Shown here one piece after another: positions 28,914 to 38,312 of a stretch of DNA of 64,000 nt; the first letter of the stretch is position 1, and every line of letters starts with the position of its first letter. Where the stretch lies: contig JAOSJO010000022.1 of the NCBI GenBank assembly GCA_027494055.1, forward strand, positions 310,001-374,000. Direction: 5' to 3'. Both the position numbers and the translations under genes were made by a program. The DNA is from Anaerolineae bacterium (GTDB taxonomy: Bacteria; Chloroflexota; Anaerolineae; Aggregatilineales; JAFGMM01). The notes under the pieces are model-generated. The model searched no databases, was not told where the DNA came from, and was given only the letters and a program-made list of their open reading frames with translations.

Positions 28914-31218
28914 ATGCGTAGAATACGCGATTTCTTTTTCCCACCGGCCGGCGCTTCATGGCTGCGCCGGCTGGTGCCCTGGGGCGTCCTGGGCGTCGTG
29001 CTCTTTCTGGGCCTGGTGGGCGTGTCCTACGCCTGGGATTATACGAACTCGCCGGAGTTCTGTGGCACGACGTGCCACACCATGCCGCCAGAGTTCGCCG
29101 CCTACCAGGTATCGCCGCATGCGCGCGTGCTCTGTGTGGAGTGTCACATCGGGCGTGGCTTCGTCGCCACGCGCATCACGCGCAAGGCGGGCGACCTGGA
29201 GCACGTCTTTTCGACGCTCTTCAACGACTACGAGTACCCGATCCGCGCTGACAAGCTGCGCCCCGCGCGCGAGACCTGCGAGCGGTGCCACTACCCGGAG
29301 AAGTTCTCGGACGATTCGCTGCGCGAGAACATCCGGTTTGCGAACGACGCGGAGAACTCCCAGAGTTCGGTGTTTCTCGCCATGCACACCGGCGGCGGCT
29401 CCAGCCGCGAGGGCCTGGGGCGCGGCATCCACTGGCACGTCGAGAACGAGGTGTGGTTTGTCGCGGAGGACGAGCTTCAGCAGTCCATCCCTTACGTGCG
29501 CGTCGTCGGCCCCGATGGCGCAGAGGACGTGTACGTGGCGCTGGATGCCCAGCTCTCCTCCGAGGCGCTGGAGAGCATGACGCAGGTGAAGATGGACTGC
29601 ATCACCTGCCACAACCGCATCTCGCACTATATCTCACCGCCGCACGTCGCGGTCGATGAGGCGCTGTCGCGCCGCCAGATCGACGCGGACATCCCCTACA
29701 TCCGCGCGCGGGCGATTGAGGTCCTTGCCGCCGAGTACGCGACTGACGCCGAGGCGCACGCGGCGATTGACGGCCTTGCGGCGCACTATGCCGAGGAATA
29801 CCCTGAGTTCTACGCTGGGAACGAGGCGAGCGTCCAGGAAGCCATCGACCTGCTGACGGCGGTCTACGACGACTCGGTGTTCCGCGACCAGCAAGTGGAC
29901 TGGGACACGCACCCCAACAACATCGGCCACCAGGACTGGCCCGGCTGCTTCCGCTGCCACGACGGGCAGCACGTCAATACAGAGGGCCAGGCCATCCGCC
30001 TGGAATGCAACCTCTGCCACTCGATCCCGCTGGTGGTCCAGCCGGGCACCATCGAGCCGGAGCTGCCGCTCGTCACCGGCATCCAGCCGGAGTCGCACTT
30101 CAACACCCACTGGATCGCGCTCCACCGCGACGCGCTCGACCAGACGTGCCAGGCGTGCCACGATGTCAGCAACGCGGGCGGGACCGACAACTCGTCGTTC
30201 TGCTCCAACTCGGCGTGTCACGGCGTCTCGTGGGAGTACGCCGGCCTCGACGCGCCGGGGCTTGCCGACGTCCTGGCCGCCAACCGCCCACCCGCGCCGG
30301 CGGAGCCGCCGCCGGAGCCGTCTGACGCGGCGCTGACCTTCGACGCGCAGATTGGGCCGCTCTTCGAGAGCAAGTGCGGCACGTGCCACAGCGCGCAGGT
30401 GGCAACGGGCGGGCTGGCGCTCACCACCCACGAAGGCGTGATGGCCGGCGGCGCGAGCGGCGCGGTCGTCGTCCCTGGCGACGCCGCCGCGAGCCTGCTC
30501 GTCGCGGTGCAGCAGGGCGAGCACTTCGCGACGCTCAGCGAGAGCGAGCTACAGGCGGTCATGGACTGGATCGACGCCGGCGCGCCGGCCGGCGCGCAGC
30601 CGGAGCCGGAGGCGGTAGCGCCCTCCGGCGATGCAGGCGCGGCGCTCACCTACGAGGCCGATGTCGCGCCGCTCTTCGAGAGCAGGTGTGGCACGTGCCA
30701 CAGCGCGCAGGTGGCGTCGGGCGGGCTGGCGCTCACCACCTACGAGGGCGTGATGGCGGGCGGCGAGGCCGGCGCGGTCGTCGTCCCTGGCGACGCCGCC
30801 GCGAGTCTGCTCGTCGCGGTGCAGCAGGGCGAGCACTTCGCGACGCTCAGCGCGGATGAGCTACAAACGGTCACGGACTGGATCGACGCCGGCGCGCCGG
30901 CGGGTGCGGAACCGGAGCCGGAGGCGGAAGCGCCCCGGCGATGCAGGCGCGGCGCTCACCTACGAGGCCGATGTCGCGCCGCTCTTCGAGAGCAGGTGCG
31001 GCACGTGCCACAGCGAACAGGTGGCGTCGGGCGGGTTGGCGCTCACCACCTACGAGGGCGTGATGGCCGGCGGCGCGAGCGGCGCGGTCGTCGTCCCTGG
31101 CGACGCCGCCGGGAGCCTGCTCGTCGAAGTGCAGCAGGGCGAGCACTTCGCGGCGCTCAGCGCGGATGAGCTACAAACGGTCACGGACTGGATCGACGCC
31201 GGCGCGCCCGAAAACTAG
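28914..31218 (+). CDS. NapC/NrfH-like multiheme cytochrome with three tandem cytochrome c domains
   Basis: This cytochrome of about 767 residues has a frame change near 30935. A membrane helix (LVPWGVLGVVLFLGLVGVSYAW) leads into a NapC/NrfH-like start with first heme CGTTCH (CxxxCH) and then CVECH. Further hemes are CERCH, CITCH, CFRCH, CNLCH, CQACH and a CSNSACH site with four spacing residues. The last third has three copies of a single-heme domain (each FESxCGTCHS, then ALTTxEGVMAGG). That gives 11 heme sites. NapC/NrfH proteins take electrons from menaquinol, so this may be a second quinol entry or relay. The frame break sits between repeats two and three, where a two-base loss is visible. 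Confidence 0.85.
30331..31211 (+). repeat. Three tandem ~310-bp cytochrome-domain repeats
   Basis: The DNA encoding the three terminal single-heme domains is nearly identical between copies (for example gccgctcttcgagagcaggtg, gtcgtccctggcgacgccgcc). This indicates recent tandem duplication. Copies begin near 30331, 30640 and 30950. Confidence 0.85.
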
Positions 31219-31369
31219 GCATTCATGCACCGTGCACGCTTGATGCGGTGAGACGAATCGGGGAATCTGTCGCGGACAGAACAGGAGGGGAATTATCGGA
31301 GGATCAATGGGACACGGCACCACAGCACACCGTACAGATCCGCACACCTTCAGATCAGGAGGAGGCTAT

Positions 31370-33202
31370 ATGTCCCGAAAGTTTATCGTTGCTATCGGTT
31401 GTACTGTACTCCTGCTGGCGCTCGGCGTCCTGGTGGCCTCGGCACAGGAGGAGGAGGGACACCCGATCGTCACCACGGCAACGAACGTCGTCGGGGTCGG
31501 CACCTACGTCGCGGCGCAAGAATACGCGGCGCCTGCGGGTGAAGACCCGGAGGCGCAGCCGGTGCAGGCCATCATCCTGCCATACGGCATCTACCCCGAC
31601 ATGCTCGTGATGGAGATCGGTGACTTTGTCCAACCCGAACCGCTGGTCGAGGGGTTCACCTTCGCGTGGAGCCTGGAAGCGCCTGAAGGCTCTGCCGCTG
31701 AGTTGGTCGCGGATGGGCCGGTCGCGATCTTCCTGGCCGACGTGCAGGGCGACTACGCGCTGACGCTCACCGCCACCGACGAGAACGGGAACAGCGGCTC
31801 CAGCACGTGGAACGTGCACGCCGGCACCTACGTCGGCGTGGGCGGCATCGTGGGCGAGCCGGAGATGCCGCAGTGCGCCGTCTGCCACATCAACCAGGTG
31901 GAGGCGTGGGCGGCGACCGGCCACGCGGATATGTTCATCCGCGCCATCACCGGTGAGGCGAGTGATCACTACACCGAGGCCTGCATCGTGTGCCACACCA
32001 CCGGCTTCAACGCCATGCCCACCGCTGTCAACGGCGGCTTCGACGACCTGGCCGCCATGCACGGCTGGGAGTTCCCGGAGGAGCTGACCGCGGACACCTG
32101 GGAGGCGATGAAGGCGGAGTTTCCTGAAGTCGCCGCGCTGGCGAACGTCCAGTGCGAGTCCTGCCACGGTCCGGGCAGCGAGCACTTCAACGGCGACCCG
32201 ACCGCCATGGGTCCAATCGGACTGGGCCTGGACTACGGCGCTTGCGCGCAGTGTCACGCCGAACAGCCGTATCACGTCTTCCCGCAGCAGTGGGAGCTGA
32301 GCGGCCACGCGCAGGCGAACGCGCAGGCGTTCACCTACCCCATCGGCGAGGATCACGCCTCGTGCGTGCGCTGCCACAGCGGCGTCGGCTTCATCGACTG
32401 GGCCAACGGCATCCCGACCGCCCAGCAGCGCACCAACTACCAGGTCATCACCTGCGCCGTGTGCCATGACCCGCACGACGCCGCGAACCCGAACCAGTTG
32501 CGCGTCTTCGACGTGGTGGTGCTGCCTGACGGGACCAGCGTCGAGAACGCCGGCCCGGCTGCTACCTGCATGAGCTGCCACAACGCGCGCCGCGACCCGG
32601 TCGCCACGGTTGAGGGCGAGAGCTTCGGCACGCCGCACTACTCCACGGCGGCGGAGCTTATGAACAGCACCGGCGGCTACACCTGGGGCGAGACCCTGAC
32701 CACCGGCGTGCACGGCATGGTGGTCCAGGGAACGTGCATCGGCTGCCACATGGCCGCGACGCCCGGCATGGACGACGCCGACGCGCCGCTGCCTGGGCAC
32801 AACACCGTGGGCGCGCACACCTTCGCGATGGTGAGCGCAGACGGCGTGGAGAACGTGGCCGCCTGCCAGACCTGCCACCAGGGCATCGAGAGCTTCGCGT
32901 TTGAGGCCAGCGGCGACTTCGACGGCGACGGCACGGTCGAAACCGGCCCCGAAGAGGTTGCCGGCCTGCGGGAGCTGCTCGAAGCCGCCATCGCGGAGGC
33001 AGGGGTTGAAGTGCTGGACCATCACCCCTACTTCACGCTGCCGGAAGGCGCGGGCGCCGATATCAAGGGCGCGGTCTACAACCTGAAGTTCACCGAGAGC
33101 GGCGGCTCCGTGGCGCATAACATGAAGTACACGGTTGCGCTGCTGCAACTGAGCATCGAGAAGCTCACCGGCGCGCCCGTGCCCGGCGCGGATACGCCGT
33201 AA
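31370..33202 (+). CDS. Secreted 9-heme cytochrome c
   Basis: This 610-residue exported cytochrome has a signal peptide (FIVAIGCTVLLLALGVLVASA) and no membrane anchor, so it is periplasmic or released to the surface. Residues 30-155 form a PKD-like beta domain (LTLTATDENGNSGSSTWNV). Nine CxxCH motifs follow: CAVCH, CIVCH, CESCH, CAQCH, CVRCH, CAVCH, CMSCH, CIGCH and CQTCH. The ATG at 31370 follows AGGAGGAGG. It is last in the cluster, about 150 bp after the NapC-like gene, and probably shuttles electrons away from the membrane complex. A reductase function is possible but no active site is recognised. The frame is intact. Confidence 0.9.
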   Translation: MSRKFIVAIGCTVLLLALGVLVASAQEEEGHPIVTTATNVVGVGTYVAAQEYAAPAGEDPEAQPVQAIILPYGIYPDMLVMEIGDFVQPEPLVEGFTFAWSLEAPEGSAAELVADGPVAIFLADVQGDYALTLTATDENGNSGSSTWNVHAGTYVGVGGIVGEPEMPQCAVCHINQVEAWAATGHADMFIRAITGEASDHYTEACIVCHTTGFNAMPTAVNGGFDDLAAMHGWEFPEELTADTWEAMKAEFPEVAALANVQCESCHGPGSEHFNGDPTAMGPIGLGLDYGACAQCHAEQPYHVFPQQWELSGHAQANAQAFTYPIGEDHASCVRCHSGVGFIDWANGIPTAQQRTNYQVITCAVCHDPHDAANPNQLRVFDVVVLPDGTSVENAGPAATCMSCHNARRDPVATVEGESFGTPHYSTAAELMNSTGGYTWGETLTTGVHGMVVQGTCIGCHMAATPGMDDADAPLPGHNTVGAHTFAMVSADGVENVAACQTCHQGIESFAFEASGDFDGDGTVETGPEEVAGLRELLEAAIAEAGVEVLDHHPYFTLPEGAGADIKGAVYNLKFTESGGSVAHNMKYTVALLQLSIEKLTGAPVPGADTP

Positions 33203-33233
33203 CGGCGCGACCACCGGTAAGCCAGGATCACGG

Positions 33234-33262
33234 GCGGGGGCAGGTCACGGACCTGCCCCCGC
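33234..33262 (+). terminator. Strong hairpin after the cytochrome cluster
   Basis: A perfect 13-bp stem (gcgggggcaggtc, loop acg, gacctgcccccgc) lies 30 bp after the last cytochrome gene. It lacks a T tract, but its position suggests transcript termination or 3'-end protection. Confidence 0.65.
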
Positions 33263-33431
33263 TGCTTGTCTGTTCTGTCGCGAACAAGTACGTCACCGGT
33301 GAGATTGCGATCAACGCCGCGTTGAGGACCTGTCTGAAGTCGAGGAAGAAGTCGCCGATCATGAAGTGGTGGTGGGAGTGGAAAGAAGGAGAGAATACCA
33401 GGAAGGTGCGTTCTGTTCATTGTCAATCACA

Positions 33432-35655
33432 TTACGAAAAGACTTGAGGAGCCGACGAACAGATTCTGAAACCCCTGTCGCTACCTCGGTAGCCCGGAAC
33501 GTCGCCATACCGGTGTCCGGCTTGAGCCCGTAATCTACTAGAGTGCCATGAGCCACCACGCAATACACGAGCCGCAGTATTATCTAGATAAATATCTCTA
33601 TAATCTTCCTGTCTATTATGAAGGGGCCTATTATATTGAGACTGACACCACTCCCATACATTTCCACACATGTCACAAACACCATACGGACTGGCACCAT
33701 CGGGAAACATCCCTACGGCGCTCGTCTGTTCAATACCTGCCTCAAATGTGTTGCTCCGACTAACGTCAAACTCACTCCCCCATGGATAGGCCCGTCCGTC
33801 AGTGCCACGTGCTGCCTTTTCCCACTCGGCTTCAGTCAGCAGCCGTACTTCGTATCCCAGTCGCGCACTAAGCCACCCGGCAATATGCAACTGCCTCGTA
33901 CCATGATACCCCTACTACTGGATGGTTGTCGATATGCCAGAGTGGAACATTCCATCGATCAGGTTCGGTAATTTTCTTTCGTTCTCGACTCCTCCACCCC
34001 GGCCTTGTCCAGTAGTCTCTGTTTGTGTAACCATCGCTCTCAACAAACTGGCAAAACTGCGCCACTGTAATAGGGTACTTGCTGACATAATAGACGGGCA
34101 GAGAAACTTCGTACTTCTCATTATCCTTGCCATCCGAAACGCCCCAGCGGGGATCTGTACCCACACAATATCAGGCGCGCCGTCCGTGTGCAGCCTAACG
34201 CCGGGGCGAGTGTCTCCGACGTGCGCCAGGATATGCCCCCGCCTCCGCACGCACCCGCATATCTAAAGTCCTGTTTGTCATCAATGCTGTAAGCGTGTCA
34301 GGCAGTTTCAGCCGTGCATCCATCCACAATGCCAGGATGACGGTCTCGCGATACCAGGGGGTCAGCGGCTTTACCGCGCACCGCCGTCAGCAGATCATGA
34401 GAACGCAATAACCCCTTAGCAGTGTAAAACTCCTGCACAAGCTGGTGCAGATAACGCACGTGCGTGCCTACGGGGACGAGGCAATCCCGCGTCCCGCAGC
34501 GCGTTTCGCATTTGGGCCGGCCTCCATTCATGGAAGGGGTCGCGAGCATCCAGGATGATCTGTTTCAAGTCGGAGTCGGGCGCGTCAAGAAGGCCTCGCT
34601 CCTGAAGGTGGACCGCAAAATCCACTAGGATTTTCCACGCGCTCTCATGCATGTGCAACGGCACGCGGCCAAAGGTTCGCTCGTGCCGCACGAAGCTCTC
34701 CACCAGTGCACCCCGGTCGGTGGGCAGGTCGCCGCTCTCACCCGCCAGCGAAAGCATCCATAGTAGCAACGGCACGCGCGCCATGCTCCGCAGCCGTTCA
34801 TTTCTCGCATCGTGCAAGCGATCATACAGACATTTCCCAGCCTCCTCACCCAGGTGTGCACGCAGATAGTCGCGTATGTCGCTGGGGCGTTGTTCATCTC
34901 CCCCACCTCTGTGCTTCATCTACCAACTCCTGCACTTCCCACGCCGGCCAGTTCAGAATATTGCCCCAGTCGGCAGTGCGACAGGTGAGTGCCAGTCGGT
35001 GAGCCGGGAAGTCACGGGAGTGCGAGTGTATCGCTTCCAATAGGCTGGGTACCAAATCAGGGCGGGCCTCGTTCAGACCATCGAGCAGCAGCCACAGTAT
35101 AGGTGGAGCCTCTTCGTTGTGCAGCCACAACATCAGTGTCTCGGGATCTGGCAAATGCAGTACGCCTTCGCTGTTCAGACCCCGGCGTAGCAAGTCGGGG
35201 AAGGTGCGCCCTTCGTCTGGCTTGTACTCTGCCAGCCGAACGTACACTGGCATCAGGTCTCCCCGCATGGCAGCGGCCCACATCAACCGTTCGAGGGACG
35301 TCGTCTTGCCGATGCCTGGCTCGCCCAAGATGATGCAATGCTGCGCGTCCGAGATGGCCTGAAGCAGATCGACACGCTGTGGCTCGTGGTCCAACTTGGT
35401 TGGGTAAGGGGCGACGCGCATCGGGAGTGCCACGCCGCCCACGTAGCGGTCATCGACCCAGCGGTTGTAGTTGGGGTTTTCTCGAATAGCATCGAGATGG
35501 CGGCGGACGGTCTCCGGTCCAGGCAGGCGTACCTCGCGCCCGCGCACAAATATGATCTTGTCGCCGAGGACCTTGTCGCCCCCAACCTTGTCCCCTGCAA
35601 TGTAATCACCACCAGAGGCGGATGTGCGGTCGGGATCGTCAGAAGGGCCAGCCAT
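33432..35655 (-). CDS. NACHT NTPase with C-terminal formylglycine-enzyme-like domain, frameshifted
   Basis: This reconstructed STAND protein of about 740 residues has at least five frame changes (near 34910, 34490, 34360, 34240-34160, 33900). The N-terminus carries a GGDYIAGDKVGGDKVLGDKI repeat, seen in multi-domain conflict NTPases. The NACHT domain has Walker A GEPGIGKTT and Walker B LLLDGLNEA. A helical region follows. The C-terminal third is FGE-sulfatase (SUMF1)-like: GDTRPGVRL, PDIVWVQIPAGAF, HPVVGVSWYEAVAYCR, LTEAEWEKAARGTDGR, CGNVWEWC and RVLRGGSW. The start at 35655 has a promoter 40 bp upstream. NACHT-FGE proteins may act in phage defence or signalling; here that is inference. Confidence 0.8.
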
Positions 35656-35691
35656 GCGCGTTATCCTCGCATCGTCAAGAACGCTAGCGAC

Positions 35692-35721
35692 ATTCTATCA
35701 TCAACGCACGAGGAGTGGCAA
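35692..35721 (-). promoter_or_regulatory. Probable promoter of the NACHT-FGE gene
   Basis: On the - strand, TTGCCA (35716-35721), an 18-bp spacer and TAGAAT (35692-35697) lie 37 bp upstream of the NACHT start and just after the stop of the next gene. This allows independent expression. Confidence 0.5.
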
Positions 35722-35725
35722 CGAC

Positions 35726-36688
35726 TTACAGCCGCGCGACGACCTCCCGGTACAGCGCCGGGAACGTGGCGCGGTGGTCGCCCTGCACGTAGAAGCTCTC
35801 GCCGCCGTCGGCGACGGTGCGCACGAGGATGGTCTTGAACGGGCGGAAGTAGTAGCGCGGCTCGCTCTTGGGCGCTTCGTGATCCATGTCCTCGCCGATG
35901 TCCTGGAGGTCGAACACGGCGGTGGTGAAATGACGAATCTCCCGGCCCTCCTGCCCGGCGACGTTGCGCGCCATCGCCAGCGCCTTGAGGTACACCTCCG
36001 GCCCCATCACCGCCGTCCCGAAGCTGAGCATCACGCCGCCCTCCAGGTTCGCCACACTGTGCGCCAGCGTGAGGAAGTCGCGGTACGAGGTCGCGCCGAG
36101 CGCCGCGCCGTCGGCGTTGGGGTGCTCGTGGATGATGTCGTACCCGATGCCGATGTGGACCGTCACCGGGACGCGCAGCCGGTAGCCCGCCGCCAGCACG
36201 CTGATGTCCTTGTGCGGGAAGTCGCCCCCGCCACCGCGCGCCCAATCGCCTCGCCCATGCCCAGGCCGTCGCGGTGGCCGGCGTTGATCGCGTCGTTGAT
36301 GCGCCCGGTCTCCGCCCACAGGCCGAACTGCCCCTCGCGGATGTAGCGCGCCACGCTCTCCGTCGTCGCGCCGATGAGGGCGAACTCCCAGTCGTGGATT
36401 GGCCCCGCGCCGTTCATGCCCACGTGGGTGATCGCGCCGCGCTGCATCAGGTCGATGATGAAGCGCGACACGCCCCGCGCGGATCACGTGCGCGCCCATG
36501 AGCAGGATCACCGCCGCGCCCTGCTGCCGCGCCGCCGCAATGCGCGCGCCCAACACCGGCAGCGCCGGGTGCGCGAACGGCGGCGCGGGGTCGTCGAGTG
36601 CGAGCAGGTGGTCGAGCGTCAGGTCGTGAACGCGCTCGCCCAGCGGCTTGATGTGCAGCTTGCTGCGGTCGAAGGTTGGGTAAGGCAT
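35726..36688 (-). CDS. Deoxyhypusine-synthase-like conserved protein, frameshifted
   Basis: This protein of about 320 residues has frame changes near 36475 and 36235. Joined frames give VILLMGAHVIRAG, a GMNGAGPIHDWEFALIG stretch, GQFGLWAETGRIND, HIGIGYDIIHEHPNADG and FGTAVMGPEVYLKAL. The pattern of a GAH-V strand, NGAGxIHDxE and a FGSAVxGPE-like segment resembles the deoxyhypusine/homospermidine synthase superfamily, which binds NAD. The catalytic Lys of classical DHS is not visible, so the role is unknown. The start at 36688 follows GAGGGACC. It is upstream of the NACHT gene on the same strand. Confidence 0.5.
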   Translation of the reverse strand: MPYPTFDRSKLHIKPLGERVHDLTLDHLLALDDPAPPFAHPALPVLGARIAAARQQGAAVILLMGAHVIRAGRVALHHRPDAARRDHPRGHERRGANPRLGVRPHRRDDGERGALHPRGAVRPVGGDRAHQRRDQRRPPRRPGHGRGDWARGGGGDFPHKDISVLAAGYRLRVPVTVHIGIGYDIIHEHPNADGAALGATSYRDFLTLAHSVANLEGGVMLSFGTAVMGPEVYLKALAMARNVAGQEGREIRHFTTAVFDLQDIGEDMDHEAPKSEPRYYFRPFKTILVRTVADGGESFYVQGDHRATFPALYREVVARL

Positions 36689-36752
36689 GGCGTGGTCCCT
36701 CGGTTTCACGAATGCTCGGAACACGGGCAGGCTATCTACAGTCAATAAATCC

Positions 36753-36780
36753 TTGCAAATACCCTTGAGATCGCTATACT
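36753..36780 (+). promoter_or_regulatory. Promoter of the small secreted protein gene
   Basis: TTGCAA (36753-36758), a 16-bp spacer and TATACT (36775-36780) lie 50 bp before the start codon. Confidence 0.65.
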
Positions 36781-36830
36781 TTCTTAAGCCTTAGATCATC
36801 ATTGCATTGCAGCGCAAGGAGGTTTGAGAA

Positions 36831-37328
36831 ATGCGCAAAAGCTTTGTACTTCTGCTGGCCGTCGTGGTGCTCGCCTTCTCCACGATGAGCGCGCTGGCGC
36901 AAGAAGATGTGTTGCTCTTCGGCGGCGAGGAAGCCGAAGGTCTCGCGGTCGTGACCGCTTTTCTCGACACATATGACCCGGAACTCCTGGCCGAAGATGT
37001 CATGCTCGTCGATTTCGTGCAGGAAGCGCTCGGCGAGGAAGCCATGCAGTACGGCGCTGAAGCCGTGCTGGATTTCTTCGACGACATGACGATTTTCCCG
37101 ACGACCATTCTCGTCAACGGCACGGAGAATGACTCCGGCCTGTGGGTTGAGGCGATTTCGATCATCGGACACGCGCATTTCACCTCCGCAGCGGGCGACG
37201 AGGCCACAAGCGCGATGTCGCTGTACTTCATCGTCGCCGAAGGCACGATCCGGCAGGTGCTCGCTTTCTACGACGGCATCACGATGCTTCAGCAGAAGGG
37301 CATGCTGGATGTCGTGTGCCAGGAGTAG
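36831..37328 (+). CDS. Small secreted NTF2/SnoaL-like protein
   Basis: This 165-residue exported protein has a signal peptide (SFVLLLAVVVLAFSTMSALA). The mature part resembles a SnoaL/NTF2 cone-shaped domain: VVTAFLDTYDPELLAEDVMLVDF at the start, YFIVAEGTIRQVLAFYDG at the end. SnoaL-like proteins bind small hydrophobic ligands, but no catalytic residues can be assigned here. The ribosome site AAGGAGG and a near-consensus promoter support it as expressed. It is convergent with the HAD gene, with a shared hairpin between. The frame is intact. Confidence 0.75.
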   Translation: MRKSFVLLLAVVVLAFSTMSALAQEDVLLFGGEEAEGLAVVTAFLDTYDPELLAEDVMLVDFVQEALGEEAMQYGAEAVLDFFDDMTIFPTTILVNGTENDSGLWVEAISIIGHAHFTSAAGDEATSAMSLYFIVAEGTIRQVLAFYDGITMLQQKGMLDVVCQE

Positions 37329-37349
37329 CCTTTGTTGAATAAGGGGAGG

Positions 37350-37400
37350 GGCCGGGCGATGCGGCGGCGACAACGGGGTTGCGCTGAGCATGGCCCGGCC
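37350..37400. terminator. Bidirectional hairpin between convergent genes
   Basis: The arms ggccgggcgatgc (37350-37362) and gcatggcccggcc (37388-37400) pair at 12 of 13 positions around a 25-base loop. They lie between the secreted-protein stop (37328) and the HAD gene stop (37403). Confidence 0.5.
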
Positions 37401-37402
37401 TT

Positions 37403-38235
37403 TCACCCACCGCCGTCGAACAGGTACGCCAACAGGCGCGCCGCCTCACGGAAGTCCGGCACGATGATGTCCGCCCCCGCCTCGATGAGCCGGCCCCGCT
37501 TCCACGCATCGATGCCGGCGCGCGCTGCCTCGTTCGTCGCCACGCCCACCGCGATCCCGCCGACCGCCTTCGTGTTCTCGATCTCGACGTAGCCGTCGCC
37601 AAACGCGACCAGCTCCGGCCCGCTGAGGTCGTGCGCCTTGATGATGCGGTCGATGACCATCGCCTTGGAGAAATTCTTGTAATCGTCCTCGCGCCGTAGA
37701 TATGCGCGTCGAAGTAGGGGACCAGCCCCAGCGCGGCGGCCTCGTCTTTGACGTACACCTCGTCGGTGCCGCTGGCGAGGTAGCACGCGACGCCGCGCGC
37801 CTTCAGGCGCGCCAGGATGTCGCATGAACCGGGCACCAGCATGTCCTCTGGCGCGATCTCGCCCGCTTTGAGGCCGGCGACGCGGTGTTCAATGCGCGCC
37901 CACAGCCGCTCCAGGTACTGCCACTTGTACGCCAGCGGGTCGAGCGGCGCGCCGCCGCGCCGCTTCACCTGCTCGGCCAGCTCGATCATCTGGTAGACGG
38001 TCTGCTTGCCGGTGAGGCGCGTCACGAAGTCCGTCACCAGCGCGGTGAGTTCGGCCTCGCTCTCGCCGGTGTCTAGCGCCTGCAACACCTCCACCATCAT
38101 CGGGATCATCACGCCCTGCCAGCCCTCGCGGATCAACGAGAGCGTGCCGTCGAAGTCGAAGAGCGCCGAGCGCACCCGCCCGCGCGGGAGGTCGGGGTTG
38201 ATAATCTCGATCTGCGAGTTCTCAAGGAAGGGCAT
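37403..38235 (-). CDS. HAD-superfamily phosphatase
   Basis: This hydrolase of about 277 residues has a frame change near 37690. HAD motif I is ALFDFDGTLS with the nucleophile Asp, motif II is YLASGTDE, motif III is probably the Lys in YKNFSKAMV, and motif IV is AFGDGYVEIENT. A helical cap lies between motifs I and II. The family dephosphorylates small metabolites such as phosphoglycolate or sugar phosphates; the substrate is unclear. The start could also be 38271. The gene follows the nucleotide-sugar dehydrogenase on the same strand, so a sugar-phosphate role is plausible. Confidence 0.85.
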
Positions 38236-38312
38236 ACGTTCCACCTGCTCCGTGGTGCGCCCGGCGCTCACGCCGGGCGCAGAGGTTCCGGCTGGCTGTG
38301 CGCATCACCGGC

